From the NCBI GenBank assembly GCA_036346405.1, contig CM070563.1:31692816-31756815 (forward strand): 64,000 bases of DNA. Direction: 5' to 3'. Under the pieces are notes generated by a model, which was not told where the DNA came from, made no database searches, and saw nothing but the letters and a program-made list of their open reading frames with translations. How positions within the stretch are numbered: the first letter of the stretch is position 1; the number at the start of each line of letters is the position of its first letter. The DNA comes from Phyllostachys edulis (Eukaryota; Streptophyta; Magnoliopsida; Poales; Poaceae). Positions 1 through 12,266 of the stretch are shown piece after piece. The translations under genes and the position numbers were made by a program.

Positions 1-1313
1 AATCTTTCCTGCTGTACTGAAAATCTGACGAGAATTATCAGTCAAGATGTTTATTAAAATATGTTTTGGTTAGGATCAGATTCAGGATTTTTGCCCAAAA
101 CGAGTTCTGTAGATAATTTTATCATATTTCCAGATTGTTAAAGAACACTCTATTCAGATTTGTAGAATAAAAGTTATGAATATTTTAATATGACTGTCTA
201 GATTATTTGTCGGGTTCTGATAGTAGTTTTGAACCTTGTGCCACTTTTTGTTAAAGAAAAATCTGAGCTTCATGCCAAATAGACTTTTGAAGATATTATT
301 CTTAGCTTTCCAGAATGACCAGAATCGTGGATTTTGGTTAAACTAATCAAAAATTATCATTGTTTGTTTACTGCTGTCTATTTCTGCTAGGCAGATTCTG
401 TATTAGACTTTCATCTAATTGTTAACCTAATATGTTTGCCGAATTAGAGGATTCACCCAAATATTTTAATGTGGGTATTTTTGTTATATTTCCATAGGAT
501 CTGAGCTCACTCCGTTTAGAGTCTCAGACCAAAAGTTATGATGTGTTTAGTACCACTGTCCAGGTTATCGTCCTGCTAAACTGTCGGGTCAATTGGATAG
601 ATCGACCATGTGAACCTTGGATTTAGGATGATGTGACTAAGTGTTTCGAGTAGTGTCCTAGTCACGTTGTTCCTTATTCAAGTAATTCAATTGTGTAGGA
701 TGAGAGGGTTCGGGATTAGTGGCTTCATCCTGGCCTCCTAACGCATCGCAGTTCGAAAGACAAGTACAATTGATTTATCTTGTTTGTTGTTTTGTTCCAC
801 TTGATTGGTGATTATGCAATGGGTAATCCTGGTATTCCTTGTTTCCCTTCATAATCGTTAAACCATGATTATTCGGTAGTATGTTTACGTTCGATATATT
901 CATTCGTTCCTTCTTTCATGTTCATCTACGAGAGTGGGTAGGGAAGTCCCATTATTCCAATATGGGCAAGTACCTTGTGATTCTTATTGTTGGTGAGTGC
1001 TGAGTGCTTGTTACTCACACTGTTATTTCTATGATCCATGAGTAGATTCAATGCTCATGTTCTTTTCACGTTCGTTGATCCATGTTTAATGAGATGATGT
1101 CTTTCATTATTCATAATTCATTCCATTCATTCATTGTTCATGTTTCGCCCACAGGAGTGGAATGTAAAGACCCATCAATTCCAGTATGGGCACGTAAGAC
1201 CCACCATTCCAATGTGGGCAGATTTGTATCCCCGTATAAAACGTTCTTCATACGGGCCTTGGATCCCCGTATTTTGATAAATGCGGGCCTAGGTGAACAC
1301 CGACGGGTGTGTC
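1..1313 (+). repeat. LTR C, left arm (gypsy-type, interrupted)
   Basis: This is the left part of a + strand LTR whose beginning lies before the window. The last 170 bases (about 1141..1308) are the reverse complement of a stretch inside LTR A at 1887..2060, sharing the 'gtgaacaccgacgggtg' region and the repeated 'cccgtat' stems. The sequence stops at TSD gtgtc (1309..1313), where element A begins, and resumes at 15974 with 'accggctatacc'. The arm has no coding potential; the 78-codon frame at 1082 is LTR sequence. That it belongs to the same LTR clade as A and B is inferred from shared blocks. Confidence 0.65.
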
Positions 1314-2722
1314 TGTAACACCCTGGCTATTTGGAAGCCAAGATGTCACTTAAATACTCTAACATACAGCCACATTGCGGAAGAATCTGAATGATATAAC
1401 ATCTAAAGGCATAAATAAAACAACCCAACATGGAGAAGGTATCCTTCCTTCACCATTTAAATGTATTTATTACAGTTCATCGTTAAACAAGGTTCACAAG
1501 CAATAATAAATCAACCGTATCAAGGAGAAGGTATCCTTCCTTCTCCATCTAAACTTATTTACTACAGTTCGTCAATAATAAGTGAAATATAGAACTAATT
1601 TATAATCTTGAACTTGAATATGATGCTGTGAATGAGTAGTGCGTGTCTACTCCCTCCCAAATGAGCCAACATCAGTGATTACCTAAATAAATAAATAAAC
1701 AAACAAGTGTGAGTCCAAGACTCAGCAAGTACAGTGAATAAATAGAACATACCACAAACATTAACAAGTCAACATCATTGAACCATATGAAGAAATCACA
1801 GAATGAGTATGTGAATGAATGGAATGAATGAAGTGACTGGAATGGAGGGACTACACACATGCATATACCGGTATTGCTAGTGATACACCCGTCGGTGTTC
1901 ACTTAAGCCCGCATCTTAACAAAAATGCGGGGATCCAAGTCCCGTATGAAAAACATTTCATACGGGTGTCCCAAAACGTCCACATTGGAATAGTGGGCCC
2001 ACATTAGAATGGTGGGTCTTACGTGCCCATCCTGGAATTAATAGGTCTTTTTAATCCACTCCCGTGGATGGAACATGAATAATGAATGCATGGAATGAAA
2101 TATGTATATTGAAAAGACACGCTCTCTAATCATGGAGATAACACACATATGGAAGGAACATGAACTTAAATATTATCATCTCCAATCATGGATTCAACAC
2201 ATATGAAAGACCATAGACAATCCAACTTCTCTTGAATCATAAGAACTCACAGTATAATCATAAAAGCATTCATCAATCACAATCATTAAGATAAGCAATG
2301 TACTTGCCTCCCGCGATGTGACACGTTAGCAGGAAAAAGTGGTGCTCCTAAACCCGAAGCTTCACCTCCCTTGAAGAACCTTAGGGAGACGCTAAACGAT
2401 CCCCCACGAAGAAGATCCCTCGTCCCTCCTTTCGCCAACCAATCTGCAGCCCCTCCTTCTCCTTCCTTTGCGAACACCTAAGCAATGGAAGGGCGGCTCA
2501 AGAGGCAGGGCATCAGAGCATCACCAAGACCAGCGGCGGCTACTGTAGCTACAATGCCGGCCTAGGGTTTTCCCCTTCTTTTATAGGTGGCCGGCCCCCC
2601 ATGGGCCTCCTGGGCCAAGGCCCGAGGCCCAGGTTGTTGAAGAAAAGCGAAAAACTCCTCTTTCTTAATTCTATTCTTCTCTTTTGAATGATTTCTTCTT
2701 TAGAATAAATTGGGGTATTACA
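1314..2722 (-). repeat. 3' LTR of element A
   Basis: The 1409-bp LTR begins tgtaacaccctgg and ends ggggtattaca. It matches 14568..15968 almost base for base, except for small indels in the GC-rich block near 2490..2640. On the minus strand, TATAAAAG at 2578..2585 is a likely LTR promoter. It contains 'gagaaggtatccttcc' twice (1434 and 1521 regions) and short stems such as cccgtatg...catacggg. No protein is encoded. Confidence 0.8.
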
Positions 2723-2741
2723 TTATACCCCCCTTAACAGG
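2723..2741 (-). other. Polypurine tract of element A
   Basis: On the minus strand the bases just before the 3' LTR contain a run of six G preceded by AA, the usual plus-strand primer for LTR elements. This fixes the element's orientation. Confidence 0.7.
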
Positions 2742-5700
2742 ATTCGACCCCGAATCTAAACGCCGATCTACACGAAGGGAAACTGCGAATGGAAACAAAC
2801 AACAGATACCAATGTGATCAACGCTTGTTAAAACTCGCTCACGCGAGTCTCCAACTCCCAAGTGGCCTCTCTCTCGGACTGAGGACCACAACACAATGAC
2901 GCGAAACAACGTCTGTTCTAACGCTCAACCCCACATTTCCAGGTACACTCATCGGAAGAGACTCGAGGGTAAGATCCTACTCGATGGTCGACGTCTTTAA
3001 CAAAATCTCAAACTTTGAATGACTCAATTACTCACTCAAAGACCGAACAACCCGGACATCGCACTCTACAGATGGACCCAAGACGATTCTAGCGATACGC
3101 CAACTAGCTTAAAACAACCCAACGTATCTTAGGCTAACCTCCCCAATGGTACCGAACCACACAACAAGCGATAGATCATGGAACTCTTGTTCCACCTCTC
3201 AATCGAACTCTTCACCGCAGAAGGATCACCTCCTTTAACCGTAAACACACAATAGACTCTCTTTAAGCAAACTCTTTACCGACAAAACCCATCTGAAAAT
3301 GAAAGATTCACATCGCAACTATGCGTACCATTTCAAGATTAAAGAGTCAAATCCGAAATCGAATTTCATCACGAAAACCTTTCCACCTTCCAAGTGGTAC
3401 TTTGCGAATAAACGTCACGAAATCCAAAGGAGAAAAACACTTGAATGTCCAAATCAAAATTTTCTTTTATTATTTCTGAATCGATAAGAACCACACATGC
3501 CAATATAAAGTCAAACTCCAATTGCGAAAGACATCATCATAAACACATAGCTCAAACAAGAATCAAGAAAACGTGTCACCACTTGAGGAAGCATCAATTT
3601 CTCGGTTTTTTTTAGGAATAAAATCTCTCAAACCTTGGAATTCCAATTAATCGCATAACACACTAACTCATCTCTCTTAACTTGGCATTCTCAACGTTAC
3701 GCTCAAGTCGAAATACATCATCCACACCTCTGTATAAAGGCTCTATCGACTCCACCAAAACTTTCTCTCAACAACTCCTCTACCGACATGATTAATTTGA
3801 CAGATGACTTCCAATGCATCTCAAAATAGATCGCACACGCAATCACATCATCTCAATCTTTTAAGAATAAACAACTTGGAATTCTCAGCTCACACATTCA
3901 TATACTTCATCAAAAGGGCTCTATCAATGATCATCCCACTATTCGAAATTCACCCTTAATCTACTTCCTCTACACATAATCATTGGGCGACCAAAGTCCT
4001 AGCATAAAAATGCGAAGCCCAGATTTAGATTCCAAGACTCCTAAAATGAACTTCTCATATAGAAGATAGGGGAATCCTCGGATTAAATCCCTAAAATTCT
4101 CGCAATCCAAACATACTCGTGCCTTAACATCAACACAAAAACATTTCCTCGATCCAATTATCTTTATAAAGAGTCTAACTCTTAGAGTTTTACTTACTAA
4201 CTCCCAATCATTCCTGACAATAATCCAACAATCTCGGCTATCTCATTAATCGCTTTAACGATCAGATTACTTCGCTAATCTTACTCTCATTACAGCACCA
4301 TCATAATTCATCTGCACAACCGTGCAGGGTACTCAATCGCGACACTCTAATACATTGATCAAGATTCCCATCCTTTCGAAAATTCTACTGTTTCACCCGA
4401 ATTGAACAAAGGATCTTGGATCTCAAATCTCCATAGGTTCTAATGGTTACAACAATGCAATCAGTTTAGCCTCAAAGGCAAACATTCTGTATAATTAAAA
4501 CTCTCTCCAAGAATTATACACGAAAATAGTGCATCCTCCAATGCTCCTCGAATAACTTACAACCCAAGGTTTCACAACTACAATTAATAAACACCTCAAG
4601 AGACTCCGGTGAAACGAATAGGTTGATTCTTTCTCAAAAGAAAGAGCGAATGGAAACAATTTTCATCAACTAGGAAATCATGTGCCATCCGCAGTGAACA
4701 CAGGACCAAGAAAAATAGTCACTTAGGCAAAGTACTCGGAAAACATAAGGGAAAGTCAACAGTCGAGGGCTCAAGTCCTACTGAAAGCGAATACCAAACC
4801 ACAAATGAGAAGAAGGTACTGCCCTTTGAAAATTGATAAACTCTTATGGAACAACTGCATAAGGTTTAAGCATACTCAAATAAAGCGCAAGATGCTAAAC
4901 GTGACTTACATCTCAAATACTTATACTTCACTCCTTCTTTAACAAAGAAAGACATTTTCGTGATTACTACATCACTTTGCCGCCTTAAACAAGATAAGCT
5001 CTTAAAACCCAAATCACAGGATCCACTTAGGAACCAATAAAATCTTTCAACAGTCACCTTGCTCAAATAAACTCAATCACCACAATACTCAAGAGGTCCA
5101 AATGATCACAACCGCAGAACTCAAACACTTTTACTAAATCAAAATTATGAAAGACAATCAAATTACTTTATTTCTAAAAGAATCATCACCACACACCCAA
5201 GTCACAATCTCTTGCGATAATCTTACTAACATTAAGAATAATACACTCAACACTAATCTTTATCATCAACTATTCCATTAGAAAGCCCCAAAGTTCCACC
5301 AAATTGTTTCATACTACCTTTTCATCTCATCATCAAAACGAGAGTATACCAAAACCATACTACCTCACTACATCAACCTCTTAAGTTTAGAAGGGGTCTA
5401 CTACACAAATGAAGAGGTCCTACCAAAACCCTTTCATCAAGGACACATTATCATCCGATGATTTCACAATCATGTGGACATAAGCCCCTATTATAACATA
5501 TCGCTCAACTTTTAGTGATGCTCAACATCAAACTTCAACACACAACAGTTATACTCCAACCATTGTTGTTATCAACTGTCTTCATTATGAAATCTAGTTG
5601 CTACCTACTTTCCTTCCCAAATCACATGGATATTTACAAACACATATTCAACTGTTCCTCCTCACATTTGGGTTTCGCAAAGATACACCAAAACTTCGAA

Positions 5701-6237
5701 ATCAAATCTTCTATCGATCAAAAGTCTCAACAACACTACAACCAAATTCATCGCGTCATTCTATATAGAGGAACTATATAGAACTCCTCCCATAAATTCT
5801 AGATCCACCGATATTCAATCCTTCAACCGGTTGCACACAATTCCAATAATTAATCATACTAGGGAATATGTAAATCTAGCATTTCCTCTAGTTTCCTTTC
5901 CACACATTTAAATTAATCCATTGGAACCAAAGAACCCAACAAGTTTAGCAACCTAAACAATTTTAATGACCGACTAATTCATCAATGTTCCATACTTCTT
6001 AATATCTCTTTTGACTCCAAATAGTTATGGACATACTCACAGTCACTACTCATAAAATACAGTTCATCAAGAACTAGTAGAAGACAACATCAACTTATTC
6101 AATTCCACTTCCAAGGTTACCAATTAATATTAATGATGCACCACACCAATGACTCAACTTGATACCCATACCATATCAAGTTATTTGATTACAATCTCTG
6201 ACTTAACGATAACAAGGCATCACAAAAGGCTTTGAAC
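2742..6237 (-). repeat. Element A internal region, part 1: no gene seen
   Basis: This is 3.5 kb of AC-rich sequence on the + strand with only short random frames on either strand. No zinc knuckle, protease, reverse transcriptase or integrase motif is visible. It is continuous with 11491..12252 once solo LTR D is removed, as the aattt TSD shows. It is either a naturally non-coding internal domain or one decayed beyond recognition. Confidence 0.6.
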
Positions 6238-6242
6238 AATTT

Positions 6243-9200
6243 TGTGAGACCCCGATTTATTAGGCTCATAATACTTGGTCATCCAATTGACCCTAGTATT
6301 ATCAACTAAATAAACCGTGCCTCGAGATATATGTACTCCCCAAGAATGCAGTACACACAACTCATTACAAAAGAATGCATCAATTCCATTCAAACACATA
6401 GAACAGAACAAGCAACAAACCAAAAGTTAATAAACATAAAGGATAGTTATTACAAAAGAGAGGCCGACCGGCCAACTAACAACAAGTCTACAAGATAACA
6501 GCGGAAGCAAAAGTGCCATAGAGATGGCCCAAAACAAGAGCCAACCAGTGTGCCTTCACCCACAAGGCAACTGACCGGACCGCCAAGCTAGTCGCTTTCC
6601 CAACCGCCGCACAGCTCACAAAAGTAAAGCCCTTTGGACCCTACCTCCTCTGCAACAAAGTTATTAAGCAACGCAAATGAGTACAAAAATGTACTCGCAA
6701 GACTAACGTGTAATATAACAGAACTATAGTTTAACTACATGCAAGCTTTATTTAAGTGGATGAGGCTTTGGACTTATTTTAGCATAAAGCAAGTTTTCAT
6801 TTGCAATATTTAAATAGATTCCAAAGCAAGGTTGCAATTCATTTTTCATTTGCAAGAAACAACGAGACAAGTAACAATTGATAGATAACATCAACAATCC
6901 TGGAAGTGGCTAACCCATTAGCCACCACAATAGCATGAACATCCATTCATACCAACCCATCAAGTTTTAATTTAAATGTTGTAGTCTAGTTCTTGCACGA
7001 CCTTACCAAGCATGTCCATAACCTAGGACGAGGCTATTCAATAGTTTTAACCTCGGGGGTGTACCAATGTACCCACACGCCGACCGCCTTTTCGCCACAT
7101 GATTTAGCACACTTCCTTTGGTATGCTTAAGCACGGCTAAGTCCTCGAGACATTTCCAATGGATGATGCTAATTAAGAGCCGCAACTCACGGGGATAAGG
7201 ACACACTAGGTAGCCTAACCGGTCTGCTAATGCTCCTCTCCCACACCACACATACACATTTAAAACCACCCACCGGCCAGCTCATAATTAACACCTCCCA
7301 AAGTACTTAGTCAAGAGAAGTCCCATATCCCCCTCATGTGGTTAGCACGCAAGAGCGCTTGGCTTAGTGACACAAGTAACTCGGTCCTTGGGGACTTAGG
7401 CACCATTCCGATCACACCCAAAATATCACACCAACATCCATTGTGCCCAAGTCAATAACAGTTTTGTTTTCATTTTGGTTTTATTTGTTTACAAAGTAAC
7501 AAGCCACAAGAAGGACAAAATGGAATAAAGATTTTAGTGTGATCAAGGTTATCGACATAATGTCGACAACCGCCCATTTCTACCGTTATCTAAGCATTGC
7601 TAAGCATTATCAACGTAAACTACTAAGCGATAAGAGTCCATCCAACGAACTCTAAATTGCAGCAAGATAATCCTAGGCTTAGTAGTAGAGAATGAACATT
7701 TACCTACAGAATATGCATCTATAGGATTACTAGCGACATTTTAACACAAAGTAGCATGCATACATATAAGTGAAACAAAGTATTAAGCTTTAAAGTAATG
7801 GACAATAAATGGATATGATAAAACTGCTTGCCTTACTGATTTTGCTCAATATATTGCTGAGGGTCACTCACGGGTTCAAAGTACTCGTCGGCACCTAACG
7901 AAAATGCGAAAAGAAACGATAAGAACGACGAAAACCACAAGACAGCACAGCAAACCAACTCCAAATGCTCTGAAATTTCTACAACAGCAAGAGGATGATT
8001 TTTAGGGAATTTAGCAACAAGAACCAATGTATTTGGATTCTCAATGCAAAAGTTATGAGCAAAACAAATCTGCTCAGCCCTAAAAATACCAAACTGCCAC
8101 TATTCACTAATTTAATTAAGAGGCAACATTTTCTAGAAAGGTGGTGATACTGAGATTTTTACTGTAAAACCAGCACCTCATGAGGTGAATAACACAATTG
8201 AGTTCACCTCATTTAGAGCTATATTGCACTTTCTATAATTTTTCAAAAACAAGAACTTGAACAAAATTATAATGCACAAGAAAGTTTTCTGAAAATAGTG
8301 ACATGCCTAAATCCTATTCTAACATTTAGAGCATTAATAGAGGAAACCAACAAAGTTGGATTCACTCAAAAATAATCTACAGATCAATAATTATGCATTT
8401 TACAAGTTAAAGGAATTTCTAGTATAACATTTAAAGCTAGTTTTGAAATCTATTTGTAAAACCATGTTCTGGAGCCGAACTGGGCTCATAACCATTTTTA
8501 GATTGGAGCCCAGGTCAAGCCAGAGCTAACACAATTTGAATCACCCTATTTGGATTTAAATTGAATTAGTTATGCAATTTTAAAGTTCATACCTTTTTCG
8601 TTCTTAAAATAACAGTTCCTTGGAATTTCTAAAACCATAAAGATATGGGAGGACGTGAGCCACAGATCTGAGATCTAATGGCTCAGACCTCCCAGGAGTT
8701 AACGCACACGCACGCAGCGAAGGTCCAGAGGTCATGGACCTCCTAGCAGCGTGCACGCGCGAGCAGAGGGGAGGTCGTGGCCGTTGATGGCACATCCAAC
8801 GGGCCACAACACTAAAGGAGGTCCTCAACGGCCGCGATCAACACAGGAGGACATAAGCGGCTCGAGATCAACGCGGGAGGTCATAACGGCAGAGATGACC
8901 TCGAGGAGGTCCAAGCGAGGTCTTAACGCCACAGCACCTCCGGGGAGGTCCGACGGCCACGATTGCACAAGGAGGTCTTGGATGTGCAGATTTCCTCGGA
9001 GGAGGTCTCACGCCCTGCCAGCGCCCTAACGCTTTCGCGCCACAAGACGCGCTTCGGACGAGGAGTTAATGCGCCGCAGACACAAGGAGGTCCGCGACGA
9101 GAGGTCTTAAATCTTGGCGGGGGATTAAAGGCAGTTAAGACACGCCAATGATTAGCGAGATTTGAGCAATGATTATTGCATTTAACGCGGTGGATCTTTG

Positions 9201-11485
9201 TCCTAAAAACGACAACAGCGCTGCTGTTCTTGTCCGACAAAGATCTCGAGCTCAAGGACGTGGTCATTGCCGGCGATACAGACCTCGCCGGTGACAACCC
9301 AGGACATCACCGTGTGCGCAATAGTGTTGCACACACCATGGGCTCACTCTCGACGGCGGCGACGGCCTTGAACGCCGGCGAACCGGAGAGGACAAAGATG
9401 ACCCGCACGGCCAAAAGACAAATATGAAAATATAAAGCTCCGCAACTTCATACATGCAGTGCCCAAATCTAGGGACTAACAGAGGTTACCCGGAGGTCCA
9501 GAGGAGCCGAGGAGGTCGAGGAAGGAAGGACCGGTCTTGGGAAGAAAGGTGTTCCACTACCAAAGCTCCAACTTCAAGATCCACTTTGGCCACCTCTGAA
9601 AAATGCCCAAACAAATTAAGTTAGGGTTAACTTCCAAAAGGTTTTGGGAGCACAAAGTGAGCAAGGGTTGAAAAGGAGCCACTGAACTCTTGTGCCACCG
9701 AGAAGCTCCAAGGACTTCAACAATGGCGACCACCAGAGAGGAGGTTAGTGAGGTAGGAGCTCACCAAGCACTGGCATGGCAAGCTCCAAGTGTGTAAAAG
9801 AAGCCAAAGGGGAGCTCGAGGGAACCTTATACCAATAGCACAGAGGTCCTGCACCATGGGTTAAGCTCATGGTGAGCTTAGCCCATGGGGAGGTCCATGG
9901 GAGGTCCTGGACTTGGACAAGACGGATGGGACAGAGTAGGTTAAGACAGGGCGTGGCCTAGGGGCGGAAAGGGTTGACACGCATTTAATGCTTGCAGGGC
10001 AGAGCTGTTGGATGTGACCAGGCTCTGACTTTGCCCACTGCCATGGCTCGGGCATGAGAGCCCAAGCTAGGAGAAGAACAGGACCTCAAGCTCACCGTCG
10101 GATTAAGTGAATGAGGAGGTCCTGGCCATCGGATGTTCATTTTGAACCATTATATTTTAAGTGACTGGGAGGAGGTCCCAGCCACACGATCCTGAACGGG
10201 GAGGTCGTGGCCCTACGATCTCCATAATGCGAATGCACACGTGGAAAAAGGGACAGGAGGTCCAAGGCGTTGGATCTCAATCCAATGGTGCGGACCTCCT
10301 GGGAGGACTTAACCGCATGCGACTTGAGAAAATGAGGGGGAGGTCATGGCCTTGGGATTTAAATCCAAGGGCACATAACAAATAGGGAGGTCCTGAGCTT
10401 GCGCAACGCACAAGGGAGGTCATGGCCTTTAGATTTAGATCTAAGGGCTACGACCTCACGTGCGCGGGGAGGTCTAATGCGCACGAGGCAAGGAGGAGGT
10501 CGTGACCGTGGATTTTAATCCAACGGTGCACAACATGAGATGGGGAGGTCAGATGCGCCAGATTTTGAGGGGAGGTCGTGGGCTGTTGGATCTGATCCAA
10601 CGGCTACGACCTCAACAAGGTGGGAGGTCCTCGCAGTGGCGGTTTGCAGAGGAGGTCGTGGCCTTTGGATTAAATCCAACGGCTACGACCTCAACAATGG
10701 TGGGAGGTCCTCGCAGTGGCGGTTTGCAGAGGAGGTCGTGGCCTTTGGATTAAATCCAACGGCTACGACCTCAAGTGAGTGCAAAGGGAGGTCTGGGTGG
10801 TTTGAGCGCGAGGAGAGGTCATGGCCATGGATCGTTGATCCAAGGGCTGTGACCTCATGTGGGTGGGGAGGACTCAGCTGCGTTCTTTGAGGGGGAGGTC
10901 GTGGCGGTTGGATGTAAATCCAACGGCTACGACCTCATCAAGGTGGAAAGGGAGGTCAGGCTGAGGTGCAGAAATGGTTGGGCTGGACCAGCTTTGCCAA
11001 GCGGCTAGCCCAAGGAACAAAGGAGGTTTTTGAATTTGAACCTTTAAACAAATGAGACTTTGCGTAATTGTTTGGGATAGCCAAACAACTCCAAAATTTA
11101 TGAAATTCAAACTGAGCTTGTTGATGGTAAGATTAACCCCACATAAATTTTCCAGAGGTTTTTATGCAATGCATTTTCTCGTGAAATTCATTAAGGTTGT
11201 TCAAAGGATTGTTTTACCTCCAAAATTTATCAAACAAGTTTTACAACTTGCGATATTTTTCAAAGGGGTCCCACATCAACTTTAGGACCAAGGAAAATTA
11301 TTTTTCAAATGTTTGGCACAAGAGTGGTGACAAATGGAAAAAGGACTTGACCTTTGGTCAACAAGGACTTTGTGTTTTTGGATTACACAAATCTTGGACA
11401 ATAATTACATGTGAGAAAAAGTTTTAATTTCTACACATTTAATTACATTTGAAACAAACCCTGATTATACATTTGGGATGTTACA
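6243..11485 (-). repeat. Solo LTR D, 5.2 kb, gypsy-type
   Basis: It starts tgtgagaccccg and ends gggatgttaca, with perfect 5-bp TSD aattt at 6238..6242 and 11486..11490. No primer site, polypurine tract or second LTR copy is visible inside, so it is best read as one LTR left by recombination. On the minus strand it starts TGTAACATCCCAAA, like the LTRs at 22184, 23116 and 34052. The block at 7008..7060 (gcatgtccat...ggctattc) corresponds to blocks at 19229 and 36600..36665 in those LTRs. The GC-rich middle third carries the palindrome array annotated separately. Confidence 0.75.
8646..10936. repeat. Array of GAGGTC-bounded palindromes inside solo LTR D
   Basis: Many units start GAGGTCGTGGCC or a close variant and end in its reverse complement GGCTACGACCTC, with TTGGAT/ATCCAA as the inner stem. 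Clear units lie at 10416..10458, 10572..10613, 10652..10692, 10732..10772, 10815..10856 and 10895..10936; looser ones lie at 8646..8692, 8770..8810 and 10258..10302. In the last 400 bp the period is about 80 bp, and 10652 and 10732 are exact 80-bp copies. Each unit could fold as a stem of up to about 20 bp. Confidence 0.75.
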
Positions 11486-11490
11486 AATTT

Positions 11491-12252
11491 CCATCAGAAA
11501 GGAGATGCATTAATCTTCAACACTCGGAATAATCCAAAGGAAATACATAGAGTCAAAGCTTTCTCATGCTAACAAACTTGCAACATTAAACTCTCATTAC
11601 CCAAACTATCAAACGAATAAATGAGTCATTCTTTTCCAAATGAGAAAGAAGGAACAACCAAGGAATTATCAATATTGCCAACTGACGAAGATCGCAAGTA
11701 ATAAAAGCAACTCAACAAATGGAAAACAATAATTGTTTCAGAGAACGATTAGAGATCTATCGGAGCTTGCCTACTTCATTATGACCCCCATTCAAAAGAA
11801 GTTCATCAACTGCAAGAATCTACAACTAGGAAACCAGATTCAAACTCGAGGAAGACAACAACTTTATCAAAGAACTCATCCTCAACGCATAACTATGTAA
11901 CGGGGGTAAGTACTCCTCTATTCCCCTACCACGAACGGTGGTGTAGCCTGGTGAATCCCAGGGCAACAACCACGACTTCAACTTCTTAACATCCTTTATC
12001 ATCACACATAACCAATATAATCAATTATGAATATAAGGTCATCTCATAGTAATCATAGAATAATTTCATGGATATAGAAGATCATAGCAGATCATAGATT
12101 AACAATAAGAAAGATAGTACAGAAGTAATTCAACAATTGCTCAACGAATGAAACATAGTAATAGAAATGCGGAAGCAACGAATTACCCATCCCACCTACT
12201 GTGCACAGTGTGTCATTTTAAAATATTTCTACTAACCACGGACCTAAAGCTC
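11491..12252 (-). repeat. Element A internal region, part 2: no gene seen
   Basis: This is non-coding leader sequence of element A between solo LTR D and the primer site. Its composition resembles 2742..6237. The track 'gtaacgggggtaagtactcc' at about 11900 and the AT-rich stretch after it hold no recognisable frame. Confidence 0.55.
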
Positions 12253-12264
12253 GCTCTGATACCA
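12253..12264 (-). other. Primer-binding site of element A (tRNA-iMet)
   Basis: The minus strand reads TGGTATCAGAGC, which matches the 3' end of plant initiator methionine tRNA. It lies two bases inside the right LTR (starting 12267), as expected for the 5' LTR of a minus-strand element. Confidence 0.8.
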
Positions 12265-12266
12265 AC

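Noticed and set aside
8646..10936. Palindrome array as a CRISPR array
   Set aside because: Spacers are themselves repeats, units are degenerate, the whole lies in a plant LTR with TSD, and no cas-like genes occur.
12253..12264. tRNA-like word as a tRNA gene
   Set aside because: Only the 12-base primer complement is present; no cloverleaf can be drawn.
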